64,000 nucleotides of DNA from Sandaracinaceae bacterium. GTDB taxonomy: Bacteria > Myxococcota_A > Polyangia > Polyangiales > Sandaracinaceae. The position numbers and the translations under genes were made by a program. Location: NCBI GenBank assembly GCA_040218145.1, contig JAVJQK010000143.1:1-64000 (forward strand), given 5' to 3'. The notes beneath the pieces are model-generated. The model searched no databases. It worked only from the letters and a program-made list of their open reading frames with translations, and was not told the origin of the DNA. The number at the start of each line of letters is the position of its first letter. Within the stretch, counting starts at the first letter, position 1. This document shows, one piece after another, positions 10,401 to 17,674 of this stretch.

Positions 10401-10847
10401 CAGGCGCGCGAAGTACGCACGAAGGCTGTTGTTGCCGTCGCTGGTCAGAAGGCGAAGAGGCAGGCCGCCCTGGCAAGCCAGCGTCCGCTGGTAGTAGCTG
10501 CGGTGCTGCGTCGAGATCACGCGACCGCAGTTCCAGTAGCGGAGGCCCGCCTCGACCAGATCGTAGAGCATAGAGCCATGCCCCCAGGACCAGCCGATGG
10601 GCTCAAGGATCGGCTGCCACTTCCAGGCGCCGCCGCTGTGCTCGCGGCAGAACTTGTCCGCCGCGAACAGGCAGAACGCTCCCGACGCGGCCGGAGACGG
10701 AGCAACCGGATTGAGCCCGACCCTCAACGCCCGCTCGAGCGCGTCGAGCTCGGAGGCGGTCACCTTGTAGGCCCATAAAGGATGCCCTTCGTGTCGACTC
10801 AAACCCGAGCGCTCGGTGATCGACTGAAGTACTGCTTCGACGCTCAT
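7473..10847 (-). CDS. druH: DruH-like large partner protein of Druantia type III
   Basis: This 1124-residue protein is encoded immediately upstream of the helicase and overlaps it by 8 bases. The start is the ATG at 10847, preceded by GGAGGAG at good spacing. The N-terminus is Trp/Tyr-rich (AWKWQPILEPIGWSWGHGS around residues 85-103). The centre, about 350-850, is beta-rich with many short Gly/Asp turns, as in stacked sandwich domains, and the last 250 residues are helical. No catalytic motif was recognised, which matches the lack of known enzymatic domains in DruH. Size, position and pairing with a DUF1998 helicase are the basis for the call: type III is defined by druH plus druE. The assignment is by context and general resemblance, not by alignment. 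Confidence 0.75.
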   Translation of the reverse strand: MSVEAVLQSITERSGLSRHEGHPLWAYKVTASELDALERALRVGLNPVAPSPAASGAFCLFAADKFCREHSGGAWKWQPILEPIGWSWGHGSMLYDLVEAGLRYWNCGRVISTQHRSYYQRTLACQGGLPLRLLTSDGNNSLRAYFARLLRTSEAYNQPPAELALTLAQDLPRTLRNDVVYEVASALVSSILELRKRLPGASEDPLGELDRVAPRWRDQVPLRLEEGVAEQLLHGLLREPTPTTTGSGASFLELELQLRQNGSAWLARAARFEPVASEDDFKSLLRLRKEEELPPYFQLSMVAPEGTRLPVANAHRLAGEPRYRISAISPQRRFRRGEGLLGTVRVVASIGTSDIGTGDMLGGQAVPEELPWVLRGGRVLDVVPVRAFGSGRAAGDRMLILLPEDGELTVDGKAGWLDASAPPGRRLVELRGSARWTNADGDVCSFATNAIEEDVPHVLRGQYRRHAFAGSEVWLDAPQVHRVEPNGREREVAAERVEWRPRRGPSSGAWRPWSDRPCGDLSLRARNEEGDTVFRTTITVVPKGLEVSVRNPSSGRGTITITHPAVKGAQIVDKDLELEVVNEPGRSVLHLRAKGATAPTVLRSQVLFEDGLEATLEVPSPLQVRCFVGFDGKPLPAGSFRALDRLGTVRARAFEPRGNALVLEGRRAGTGGWQALGDLDWRDDGVLELSLDRVEAGVASLLAGTDSLDGTVELRLVPRGGMIDRPPEIEVRRYDTELVPIKHEGSTLEVRVPPGSVASLGADGLDRLKIEAVRLDAPDAEPVLFGERSAPDTWRVPADLTAGPWLVLGWQGEWARLRPLLFNVAGDPPGDLDVLQRAVWIGNPDERTAAMLALLEEMESSVSHEAWPRLFSMTRWLKDLTPATFDAVRLLTERPTAAALLMLHPRLPAELRSVVWGGLEELPFLWATVPLRDWMRAARRLLEFAEQPEIAETFGGSQEALRELLGGLVGAAPNLDPFINVVLEVFARSLPGVPAAPVPYLAMIAQARPGLEYFRNELLQRNSSRRWPEPKLDEIVDPRTQAVANRALRVLSHDPTLSHRDAVREAPALAAALAITGEKVSPTALFQLRLLRDFDPEWFRSAHALFLALMANEAIEANPEAFDV

Positions 10848-10962
10848 TCGGGTCTCCTCCCAATAGCGCTCGGCGCTGTGTAGCAGACGCCCTTCGACGG
10901 ATGGTCTGACATCCATTCCGTACCCTGGTGTCAACTGCGTTGTGCCGTTGGCGACAACTGCT

Positions 10963-11273
10963 TTACCGTAGCAGGTCGTGGTTGTGCTCGGCGAGCCTGT
11001 GGCCGGACCGTGTCTGACCATCGCTGGCGTTCTTGTGAGTATGACCACCGATGGAAACGACTCGACCAGCGAGCTCGGAGGTGAGCCCGCCGAGCTTGGT
11101 TGCGACATGGAGCGGCCGGTCGGTCAGGGACCATGGCGCTTCCGAGCGAAGCTGCTCGAGAGAGATCGCCCGGTTCCCGAGCACGTAGCTGAGGTTGGCC
11201 CCCGCCTCCTGAGCCCGAGCAAGGTCGGGTGCTGGACCACGGAGTTGGTGTCGGCGGCGTCGGTCGTCGTCAT
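10963..11273 (-). pseudogene. Frameshifted remnant of a small gene upstream of druH
   Basis: Read on the minus strand from an ATG at 11273, one frame gives MTTTDAADTNSVVQHPTLLGL. The good coding pattern then passes to the next frame (EAGANLSYVLGNRAISLEQL and onward) and runs to a TAA at 10963. Both halves have G/C-biased third positions and natural amino-acid use, while the alternative reading of each half does not. A single base gain or loss near 11210 would restore about 100 codons. It has the same orientation as druH and could once have headed that operon. Product not recognised. Confidence 0.35.
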
Positions 11274-11700
11274 GTTTCCGTTCTCGCACGAGCACGTTGC
11301 CTGCTTTCCCCATCCCTTGTCGAGAGCAAGACGCAGGTCGGGGAGCGCATCTGACACCTTTCTTTCGGCGCTCTTTCCTGGCCCGGCTACCGTCGCCGCA
11401 GCTCGCGCCCCGGGAGCGCTTCCAAGAGGGTTGGAGCTGTGCCCGGCATCGTCTGGAAGCTGCCCCTGTGGTCGTCGTGGTGAACGTGCGCGTCGACAAG
11501 TGGGGGCGGCGAAGCGCGACACTGCTCCACGAGTCCGAGAGCACCGAGCATGCCGTGGTCGAGCAGGACCTGAGGGTCGGTCGGTCCTACTTCCTCTGGA
11601 GGGAGCCACATCGCGAGCCCTTCCCCGTCCTGCTCCCCGTGCGCCCGGAATGAGGTCGAGCATGGGGACGGGCGCCTCGCGAGCTGAGTATGCTCCAGGC
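11274..11700. other. Intergenic, about 430 bp, no firm gene
   Basis: Overlapping open frames occur on both strands (for example minus 11387-11611), but none has a ribosome-binding site or a convincing protein. The upstream part of the remnant at 10963-11273 may extend into this region. Confidence 0.4.
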
Positions 11701-12078
11701 GTGCACGCGCGGGTCAGACGACGGATCGCTGAGGGCAGCTTGTCCGCGCTCGTGGCCTTGGCGCTTGGGACGGGGGCTTGCCACCGCGCCAATCCCACTG
11801 ACGGGTGGTCGGCCGAGCAAGAACGGAACGTGGAGCAGAGCGCCCACAGCGTCGCGGTCATCGCCCACGCGGTTCGGAACGAGACGGGGCGCTGCCCCGA
11901 GCTCGACGAGCTGGTCGCGGACGAGTGGTTCACGGTTGACTCGACCAGCGATATCGCCGGCCGCCGCTTCCGGCTGGAGTGTGGCGATGGGTATGCGCTC
12001 GTGACGAGCGCCGGCTTCGACGGCGAGTTCGGGACCGCCGACGACCTCACGGGCAAGGCCGATGACGGCAGACACTGA
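11701..12078 (+). CDS. Small lipoprotein resembling the soluble part of a type II pseudopilin (GspG-like)
   Basis: This is a 125-residue protein from a GTG start with a basic N-terminus, a short hydrophobic stretch and a lipobox LGTGAC (Cys about residue 25), so it is probably an inner- or outer-membrane lipoprotein. The C-terminal half has the pattern CPELDELV...ECGDGYALVTSAGFDGEFGTADDL, closely resembling the calcium-binding C-terminal loop of GspG-type major pseudopilins (GxDGxxGTxDDI). The hydrophobic methylated helix of a true pseudopilin is missing. Such isolated lipoproteins are common in Polyangia-like genomes (general knowledge). It converges on the caspase-like gene with a 7-base gap. 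Confidence 0.65.
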   Translation: MHARVRRRIAEGSLSALVALALGTGACHRANPTDGWSAEQERNVEQSAHSVAVIAHAVRNETGRCPELDELVADEWFTVDSTSDIAGRRFRLECGDGYALVTSAGFDGEFGTADDLTGKADDGRH

Positions 12079-12085
12079 CCCTGAG

Positions 12086-12859
12086 TCAGCGCCGCGGAAG
12101 CTGGCCCGGGACCGTCTGTGCAGGCACGAAGGCGCGGAACACCTGGATTCGGTCCCACACGCGATGGAGCGCGGTGAACGACGGAGAGCCGCGGAGCGTT
12201 CCCTCGAGCTCCGCTGTCTCCCGGAGCACGGTGGTTGCGTGACGCCGCGCCTCCCCGCGCCCGAGCGCCCGCCTGGCGTCGCGCCGAAGCGCAGCGAGCG
12301 CGCGAGACGCGCTCTCGACGTTCAGGTAGCGCTCTCCTTCGAGCCTGACGTAGCCGCCGGGTGTCACTCGCGCTCGCACTTCCTGGCCCAGGTGCCAGGG
12401 AACCGTTCCGAAGGTGTCTCCGAACGCGGGGTGAGTTGCCAGGCTTACTGCGGTCCATCCCTTGGCCACACCTCCGCGTGCGCGGAGCATGAGCCACGCG
12501 CACCTCGCCATGAACAGCTCTCCCCGTGGAGTGTCGGCGACCGCGCAGCCGTGGAACTCGATCCTCGCGCCACCGCCCATCAGCCCCGAGTACTGCGCCA
12601 GCTCTTCCCACTCCGTGAGATGGTACTCGCCGAGGTCCAGCCGCCCCGGTCCCCCGTGAGAGTGGAAGTCCAGGTACCGAAGCTGTGTGCCGTCTCGGAG
12701 ATGGCGGCTCAGGATCTCGTGAAGCTGGGCGCGGCCGTTGACCTCCTCGGCGCGCCCACCGCTCGATTCCGCAGCGTGGGTGCGGGCCTCCTCGATCAGC
12801 GCTTCGTCGAACACGACAGAGGTGGCCCGGCCGGCGGCGAGGTGAAGGTGAGTAGTCAT
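12086..12859 (-). CDS. Caspase-like (CHAT/DUF4347-type) His-Cys protein
   Basis: 257 residues from the ATG at 12859. The core reads LDFHSHGGPG (H66, H68) followed 37 residues later by IEFHGCAVA (C105). A His in an HG loop and a Cys at the end of the next hydrophobic strand are the catalytic dyad arrangement of caspase-fold peptidases, including DUF4347 and CHAT families. The first 50 residues contain an alpha/beta unit; after residue 170 the chain is basic and helical. There is no signal peptide. It is transcribed away from vgrG, so the two may share the roughly 740-bp control region. It could be a secreted effector, a self-activating protease of a defence module, or simply a DUF4347-like enzyme. 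Activity is inferred from the dyad only. Confidence 0.6.
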   Translation of the reverse strand: MTTHLHLAAGRATSVVFDEALIEEARTHAAESSGGRAEEVNGRAQLHEILSRHLRDGTQLRYLDFHSHGGPGRLDLGEYHLTEWEELAQYSGLMGGGARIEFHGCAVADTPRGELFMARCAWLMLRARGGVAKGWTAVSLATHPAFGDTFGTVPWHLGQEVRARVTPGGYVRLEGERYLNVESASRALAALRRDARRALGRGEARRHATTVLRETAELEGTLRGSPSFTALHRVWDRIQVFRAFVPAQTVPGQLPRR

Positions 12860-13051
12860 CCGCGTCGGGGTCCGTATATCGCGATTTCGCTTCGAGGGAG
12901 CAAGCGCGCCGGATATCTCTCGTATCTCGGGCGGGTTTCGAGGCTCCGTCCGGCCGTCGCAACCCCGCCAACGCATCTCCGATGAGGAGTGTCGATGGTT
13001 CGAAGGAGATCACGCTGATGGTGATGACCCTCTTCGCCAACCTTCGCGTCG

Positions 13052-13384
13052 ATGGCAGTCGACATGGCCTCGGGGGCCGAGCGACGCCTCGGCCCGCCGA
13101 TGCGTCAGCCCTGGCTCTGCGTGCACACCGGGAGGCTCTTGCAGATCGGGCACAGCGTCGTCGATCTCCTGGAGGGCGAGCGTTCCGAGGCGACCGTGCA
13201 CACGGAGCCGCTCGGCCTCGACGGTACCGGACGCCTGCTCGTGCCGCTGCGCGGATGGGATGCGGGAGTCGCGTGCGGTCCTCTCGCGTGGCTCGATCCC
13301 CGGGACCTCGAGCATCAACCGCGCAGCCTCGGACGATGCCGCTCCACGCCGGATCTCGATCTGCTTGGACCATTCGCGCCCTGA
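13052..13384 (+). CDS. Possible small hypothetical protein in the vgrG upstream region
   Basis: A 110-codon frame with about 85 percent G/C at third positions and a natural-looking sequence (for example LLQIGHSVVDLLEGERSEA). No good ribosome-binding site precedes the ATG, and an internal ATG at 13096 is an alternative. The rest of the 740-bp gap between the caspase-like gene and vgrG (12860-13599) shows nothing else that can be supported. It could be a real small gene or chance. Confidence 0.3.
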   Translation: MAVDMASGAERRLGPPMRQPWLCVHTGRLLQIGHSVVDLLEGERSEATVHTEPLGLDGTGRLLVPLRGWDAGVACGPLAWLDPRDLEHQPRSLGRCRSTPDLDLLGPFAP

Positions 13385-13599
13385 CCTTTTCCAGGCTGGC
13401 CCCGCCGAAATCGGGTGGTCCCAGCCGCGCCAAGACGACGTGCGAGGCATTCGAGGAAACTCGCCGACGCGACGCACACATCCTGTATCCTCCGCGCCGG
13501 CGATCTTTCTTTGCACGGCAGGAAACTCGCCGACCGGCTCGCCGATGGGGGGAGCGGCAGAGAGACACGATGGCCTCGCACCGAGGCGCGAGGAGCTCC

Positions 13600-16359
13600 A
13601 TGAGCAACGACAACGAGCGCGACGAGTCTGGCAGTGACGGCGAAGTCGTGGAGACCGTCGGTGAAGTCGCCAAAGGCGCGGCTGAGCTCGGCGAGACCAT
13701 CTCCAAGGCCGCCGAGGGTGATGTCGCTGGCGCCCTGGGGAGCGGGCTGGGAGCCCTCGGCAGTGCGGGCGAGCTCGCGGGCGGGGCCCTCGGAGACACG
13801 GAGTCGGACGCGCGGGACGCGGTGAACACGGCCTCGACCGTCGCGAACACCGCTTCCTCCGTCGTGAACGCCGGCAGGAGCCTCGCAGGTGCCGCTCAGT
13901 CCGGGGACGTCGGCAGGGCGGCGGGGGCCCTAGGATCGGCCGGGGATGCGGCGCGCTACATCGTGCCCGCGGGCGAAGCTCGGGAAGCGCTGGAGGGGGT
14001 CGGATCCGCCGCCGGAGCCGTCCAGCAGGGCGCCGAAGCTCTCGACCGGGCTGGGGGAACGAGCGGGGGCGGGGCGGGGCGTAACCCCGTCACGTTCCTC
14101 CTCGAGGTCGCCGGCCTCGACGGGCAGTGGGGCGTCATCTCCGTATCGTTGCAGGAGTCGCTCAACTCCATCCCCAGCGCCCAGATCCGCGCTCGCTATG
14201 ATGGGCATCCCGAGCGTAGTGACCTGCTGTTGGCAGAAGCCAAGCTGACCGTCGAGCGCGGCGAGCAGCTCCGCGAGTTCAAGGGGCTCGTCTTCCACGC
14301 CCGGATTCAGGAGGGGGACGAGGACTCCGAGGTCACGTTTCAGCTGGCGCCAGCGGCGACCTACCTCGCGCACAAGGTGAACAACCGCATCCACCAGAAC
14401 CTGACCGTGGTGGAGGCGATCATCGAGACCTACAAGGGGATGCTCGGGCCGCTCCAGCGCTCGGTCGACGAGTCGAACCTGCAGCGGACCTACGAAAAGC
14501 GCGAGTACAATGTCCAGTACCAGGAGAGCAATCTATCGTTCCTGTCGCGGCTGGCAGAGGAAGAGGGGATCTTCTGGTTCTTCGACTACGAAGGCGACAA
14601 GGAAGTCCTCGTGCTCGCCGACGCCGTCGCCGGCCTCGCCCAGGCGCGGGCCAACGATGGCGGTGAGGCCCCATACCATCCCGATTCCCGCCAGGCCCCG
14701 GACGGCGAGAGCGTCACGCAGGTCAACCGTGACGAGGTCATCGGCGCCACCGACGTCGTAGTGCGCGGATGGGATTGGACCAACCCGGCCCTCGATGTCG
14801 TGGCAGAGCAGACCGGGCGCGGTGACGCCGAGCCCGCCACGGAGATCTACGACCACACCGACGCGCTCATCGTCCACGACTACCGCGACGAGCAGTACAA
14901 GGGGAACACCGCTCGAATCCAGGCGCAGCTGCGTGCCGAGCGTTTGGACCTCGACCGCAAGCACTGGTCGATGAACGCCAACGTCGTGTCGGCCCATCCC
15001 GGCCGCACGCTCGGCGTAGTCGGCAGCCCGGGCGACTTCGACGCACGGTACTTGATCGTGTCGATGACCTCACACGGGAGCGCCACGGAGGGCGTCTCGG
15101 GCACGTGGACCAGCTCGATGGATGTCGTCCCGACCGCGGTCCCCTACCGCCCGCCGCACCGAACCCCGAGGCCCATCGCTCATGGCCCCGAGACGGCCAT
15201 CGTGGTGGGCCCGGGAGGCTCCGAGATCCACACCGACGAGCACGGCCGGGTGAAGGTCCGCTTCCACTGGGACCGTGACCACGCTCCGCGGGAGAACGAC
15301 TCGAGCTGCTGGATCCGCGTGTCCCACAACTGGGCCGGCCCGGGGTTCGGCACCTTCTTCCTGCCGCGGGTCGACATGGAGGTGGTCGTCAGCTTCCTCG
15401 GCGGCAACCCCGACCGGCCGATCGTGACGGGCTGCGTATATCACGGCACCAACCGCGTGGGCGTAGAGCTGGACGCCAAGAAGACGCAGAGCCTGATCCG
15501 GACGAAGTCATCGCCCAACAGCGAAGGCTTCAACGAGATGCGCTTCGAGGACGAGGCGGGCAACGAGTTCATCTACGTCCACGCCGAGAAGGACTACACG
15601 GAGGAGGTCGAGCACGACCACTCGACGCACGTCAAGAACTGCCAGACCAACACGGTGGACGTCGATCAGACCGAGACCGTTGGGCACGACCAGACGATGC
15701 ACGTCAAGAACGACCGCAAGAAGACGGTCGACAAGTTCGAGACGACGACGATCGGGGAGGATCGCGACGAGACGGTTCACGGCGCCGAGACGGTCACCAT
15801 CGACAAGACGCGGGACCACACGGTCAAGAAGGACGAGTCCCTCCTGGTGACCGAGGGGCATCGCAGCGTCACGGTCATGACCGGAGAGGATAAGGAGACC
15901 TACAAGGGAGGTCGCGCCACGACCGTCGACAAGCATGACAACCTACACGTCATCGGCGGAAACAACCGAAACGAGACCATCACCGGACAGCGAAACCAGT
16001 GGGTCACCAAGAAGTACACGCTGGTTCAGGCAGACACCGAGAAGTTCATCCTGGATGGCAACGGCTATTGGGAGTCGGCGCAGATGATCCGCGTGATCAC
16101 GGGCTCGTCCACGCTTCAGATGAAGGCGGGGGGCGACATCGCGATCAACGCGAGCTCGTCGGTCTCGGTCGAAGTCGGCAGCTCCAAGTTCGAGATCAAG
16201 CCCGGCAAGATCTCCATCGAGGCGGATGAGATTCAGCTCAAGGCGGGCGAGTCGGCGCTGAAGCTCGAGGCGTCCAAGGCGACGCTGAAGGGCGCGATGG
16301 TCGATCTCTTGGCCGACATGTTTGCGACCATCAAGGGCACCCTCGTGAGGCTCAACTGA
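13600..16359 (+). CDS. vgrG: VgrG, type VI secretion spike protein with N-terminal extension
   Basis: A 919-residue trimeric spike tip protein that carries effectors on the T6SS Hcp tube. Residues 1-160 are an unusual Gly/Ala-rich extension with repeated GALGSAG-like units. The gp27-like part starts near residue 162 (NPVTFLLEVAGLDGQWG) and includes the conserved RLAEEEGIFWFFDYEG. The gp5-like OB fold (GRVKVRFHWDRD, SCWIRVSHNWAGPGFGTFFLPR, GNPDRPIVTGCVYHG) lies about 535-615. Then comes a long needle of short Thr/His/Val repeats (about 650-860), ending LRLN. AGGAG lies 4 bases before the chosen ATG; an ATG at 13570 would add 10 residues. It starts a tight run of four plus-strand genes. Confidence 0.92.
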   Translation: MSNDNERDESGSDGEVVETVGEVAKGAAELGETISKAAEGDVAGALGSGLGALGSAGELAGGALGDTESDARDAVNTASTVANTASSVVNAGRSLAGAAQSGDVGRAAGALGSAGDAARYIVPAGEAREALEGVGSAAGAVQQGAEALDRAGGTSGGGAGRNPVTFLLEVAGLDGQWGVISVSLQESLNSIPSAQIRARYDGHPERSDLLLAEAKLTVERGEQLREFKGLVFHARIQEGDEDSEVTFQLAPAATYLAHKVNNRIHQNLTVVEAIIETYKGMLGPLQRSVDESNLQRTYEKREYNVQYQESNLSFLSRLAEEEGIFWFFDYEGDKEVLVLADAVAGLAQARANDGGEAPYHPDSRQAPDGESVTQVNRDEVIGATDVVVRGWDWTNPALDVVAEQTGRGDAEPATEIYDHTDALIVHDYRDEQYKGNTARIQAQLRAERLDLDRKHWSMNANVVSAHPGRTLGVVGSPGDFDARYLIVSMTSHGSATEGVSGTWTSSMDVVPTAVPYRPPHRTPRPIAHGPETAIVVGPGGSEIHTDEHGRVKVRFHWDRDHAPRENDSSCWIRVSHNWAGPGFGTFFLPRVDMEVVVSFLGGNPDRPIVTGCVYHGTNRVGVELDAKKTQSLIRTKSSPNSEGFNEMRFEDEAGNEFIYVHAEKDYTEEVEHDHSTHVKNCQTNTVDVDQTETVGHDQTMHVKNDRKKTVDKFETTTIGEDRDETVHGAETVTIDKTRDHTVKKDESLLVTEGHRSVTVMTGEDKETYKGGRATTVDKHDNLHVIGGNNRNETITGQRNQWVTKKYTLVQADTEKFILDGNGYWESAQMIRVITGSSTLQMKAGGDIAINASSSVSVEVGSSKFEIKPGKISIEADEIQLKAGESALKLEASKATLKGAMVDLLADMFATIKGTLVRLN

Positions 16360-16366
16360 GGTCGTC

Positions 16367-17674
16367 ATGCAGCAGATGGTCGAACGTCTCCGCACCGATC
16401 TCGCCGCGTTCATCGAGCAGCGCGAGTCGCTGGCCCTCGTCCTTTGGGCCAAGCAACCACTCGATTCCTCCTACGCGCTCAAGCTGCTCGGGTCCCTCGA
16501 CGAGGTCTCCGACCGCGACGTCTTCATCCTCTTTGCAGAGGACTGCTACGACCCATCGCGGTACCTCGACTCGCTGATGGCGGCGTGCGACATGGACATC
16601 GACACGGGCAACCGTGCCATCGCCGCGGGAGCGGGCAGCGATGACGCCCAGCCTTGGGAGTCGGTACCGCCGAGCTGCTTCGAGGAGGGACGCGGGGTGC
16701 AAGGGCGTCTCCGGGCGCTGGTGGAACACCTCCGACGCTACTACCCCGATGCAACGCACCGGCTCGTCTTCGGCTTCTTGCCCGCTCAGCTCACCAGCCC
16801 AGGCGCCTACGCGGAGTTCGTGCGCGCGCTGCTGCCGGTGCAGGGGTACGAGCCCTGGATGGCGGGCGTTCGACTCATCGTACAGGACTCGCAGCTCGCT
16901 CCCACGCTCGTCCCCGAGCTCGTCCACAGAGAGGGGAACGACGTGCTCGTCCGGCCCATCGACTTCTCCACGGATGCGCTCACGCAAGGGCTGGTCGATC
17001 AGCTCACCAACCCTGGCACTCCCGAGAGCGAGAAAATGTCGGCGCTCGTGCAGGTGGCCGCGCTCGATCACGCCTGGAAGCGGTACGACGACGCCCTCCG
17101 GAAGTACGGGACCGCGTACACGTACTACCTGACTCAGCGGAACGACGGAATGCAGGGCGTCTGTCTTCTCTTCGCTGGCTACACGCTCGAACAGATGGCT
17201 CGGCTCGAGGAGGCGAAGGAGAAGTACCGGCAGGCTCTGGAGCTGGCGATCGCGAGCGACCTCCGTCAGCTGATTCTCAACGCCACCATGGCGTTGGGGG
17301 CGGCCCATCAGCAGCAGGGAGACTGGGCCGGGGCCTCCGATTACTGGATGGCCGCCGCGGCGACGGCCAAGGTGATCAGCAGCTTCTGGGTGCTCGCCGA
17401 CTGCGCCGAGAAGGCCGGGTTGTGCCAACTCGCGCTCAACCAAACAGGCAAGGCGCTGGAGTTCTGGGATGCCGCCAAGAAGGTAGGCACCCAGGTTCAC
17501 TACTGGGACCGCGTCATCGCCGTGCTCGAGCACTCCATCGAAGTCGAACGGCGCGCCAACATGAGCGAAGAGGCAGCGAACCACGAGAAGGAGCTCATGG
17601 TCGCCCGCCACGAGCGAGAACGAGCGCTCGCCGAGACAAGAGAGGCTCAACAACAAGCGAAGGTGCAGGCATGA
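16367..17674 (+). CDS. TPR protein between vgrG and PAAR, candidate effector-loading adaptor
   Basis: 435 residues starting 7 bases after the vgrG stop and overlapping the next gene by ATGA, so clearly co-translated with the spike genes. Residues 1-210 form an alpha/beta domain with no recognised motif (conserved-looking AEDCYDPSRYLD). Residues about 225-370 are helical repeats of TPR type (KRYDDALRKYGTAYTYY, AKEKYRQALELAIAS, GDWAGASDYWMAAAAT). The last 50 residues are a charged coiled coil. Known T6SS loading chaperones (DUF4123, DUF1795/EagR, DUF2169) are absent from this island, so its position suggests it may do that job. That role is inference. Confidence 0.75.
   Translation: MQQMVERLRTDLAAFIEQRESLALVLWAKQPLDSSYALKLLGSLDEVSDRDVFILFAEDCYDPSRYLDSLMAACDMDIDTGNRAIAAGAGSDDAQPWESVPPSCFEEGRGVQGRLRALVEHLRRYYPDATHRLVFGFLPAQLTSPGAYAEFVRALLPVQGYEPWMAGVRLIVQDSQLAPTLVPELVHREGNDVLVRPIDFSTDALTQGLVDQLTNPGTPESEKMSALVQVAALDHAWKRYDDALRKYGTAYTYYLTQRNDGMQGVCLLFAGYTLEQMARLEEAKEKYRQALELAIASDLRQLILNATMALGAAHQQQGDWAGASDYWMAAAATAKVISSFWVLADCAEKAGLCQLALNQTGKALEFWDAAKKVGTQVHYWDRVIAVLEHSIEVERRANMSEEAANHEKELMVARHERERALAETREAQQQAKVQA

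Noticed and set aside
1238-10847. DISARM instead of Druantia
   Set aside because: No methylase, PLD-nuclease or second DUF1998 gene is present; a helicase of about 2080 residues with one large upstream partner fits Druantia III better.
12982-13599. In-frame extension upstream of vgrG
   Set aside because: Basic, low-complexity product with no start signal; the ATG at 13600 follows AGGAG and begins the natural-looking sequence.
15600-16250. Repeat array suspected of being CRISPR-like
   Set aside because: The repetition is at protein level (Thr/His/Val needle repeats of VgrG), without constant DNA repeats or spacers.
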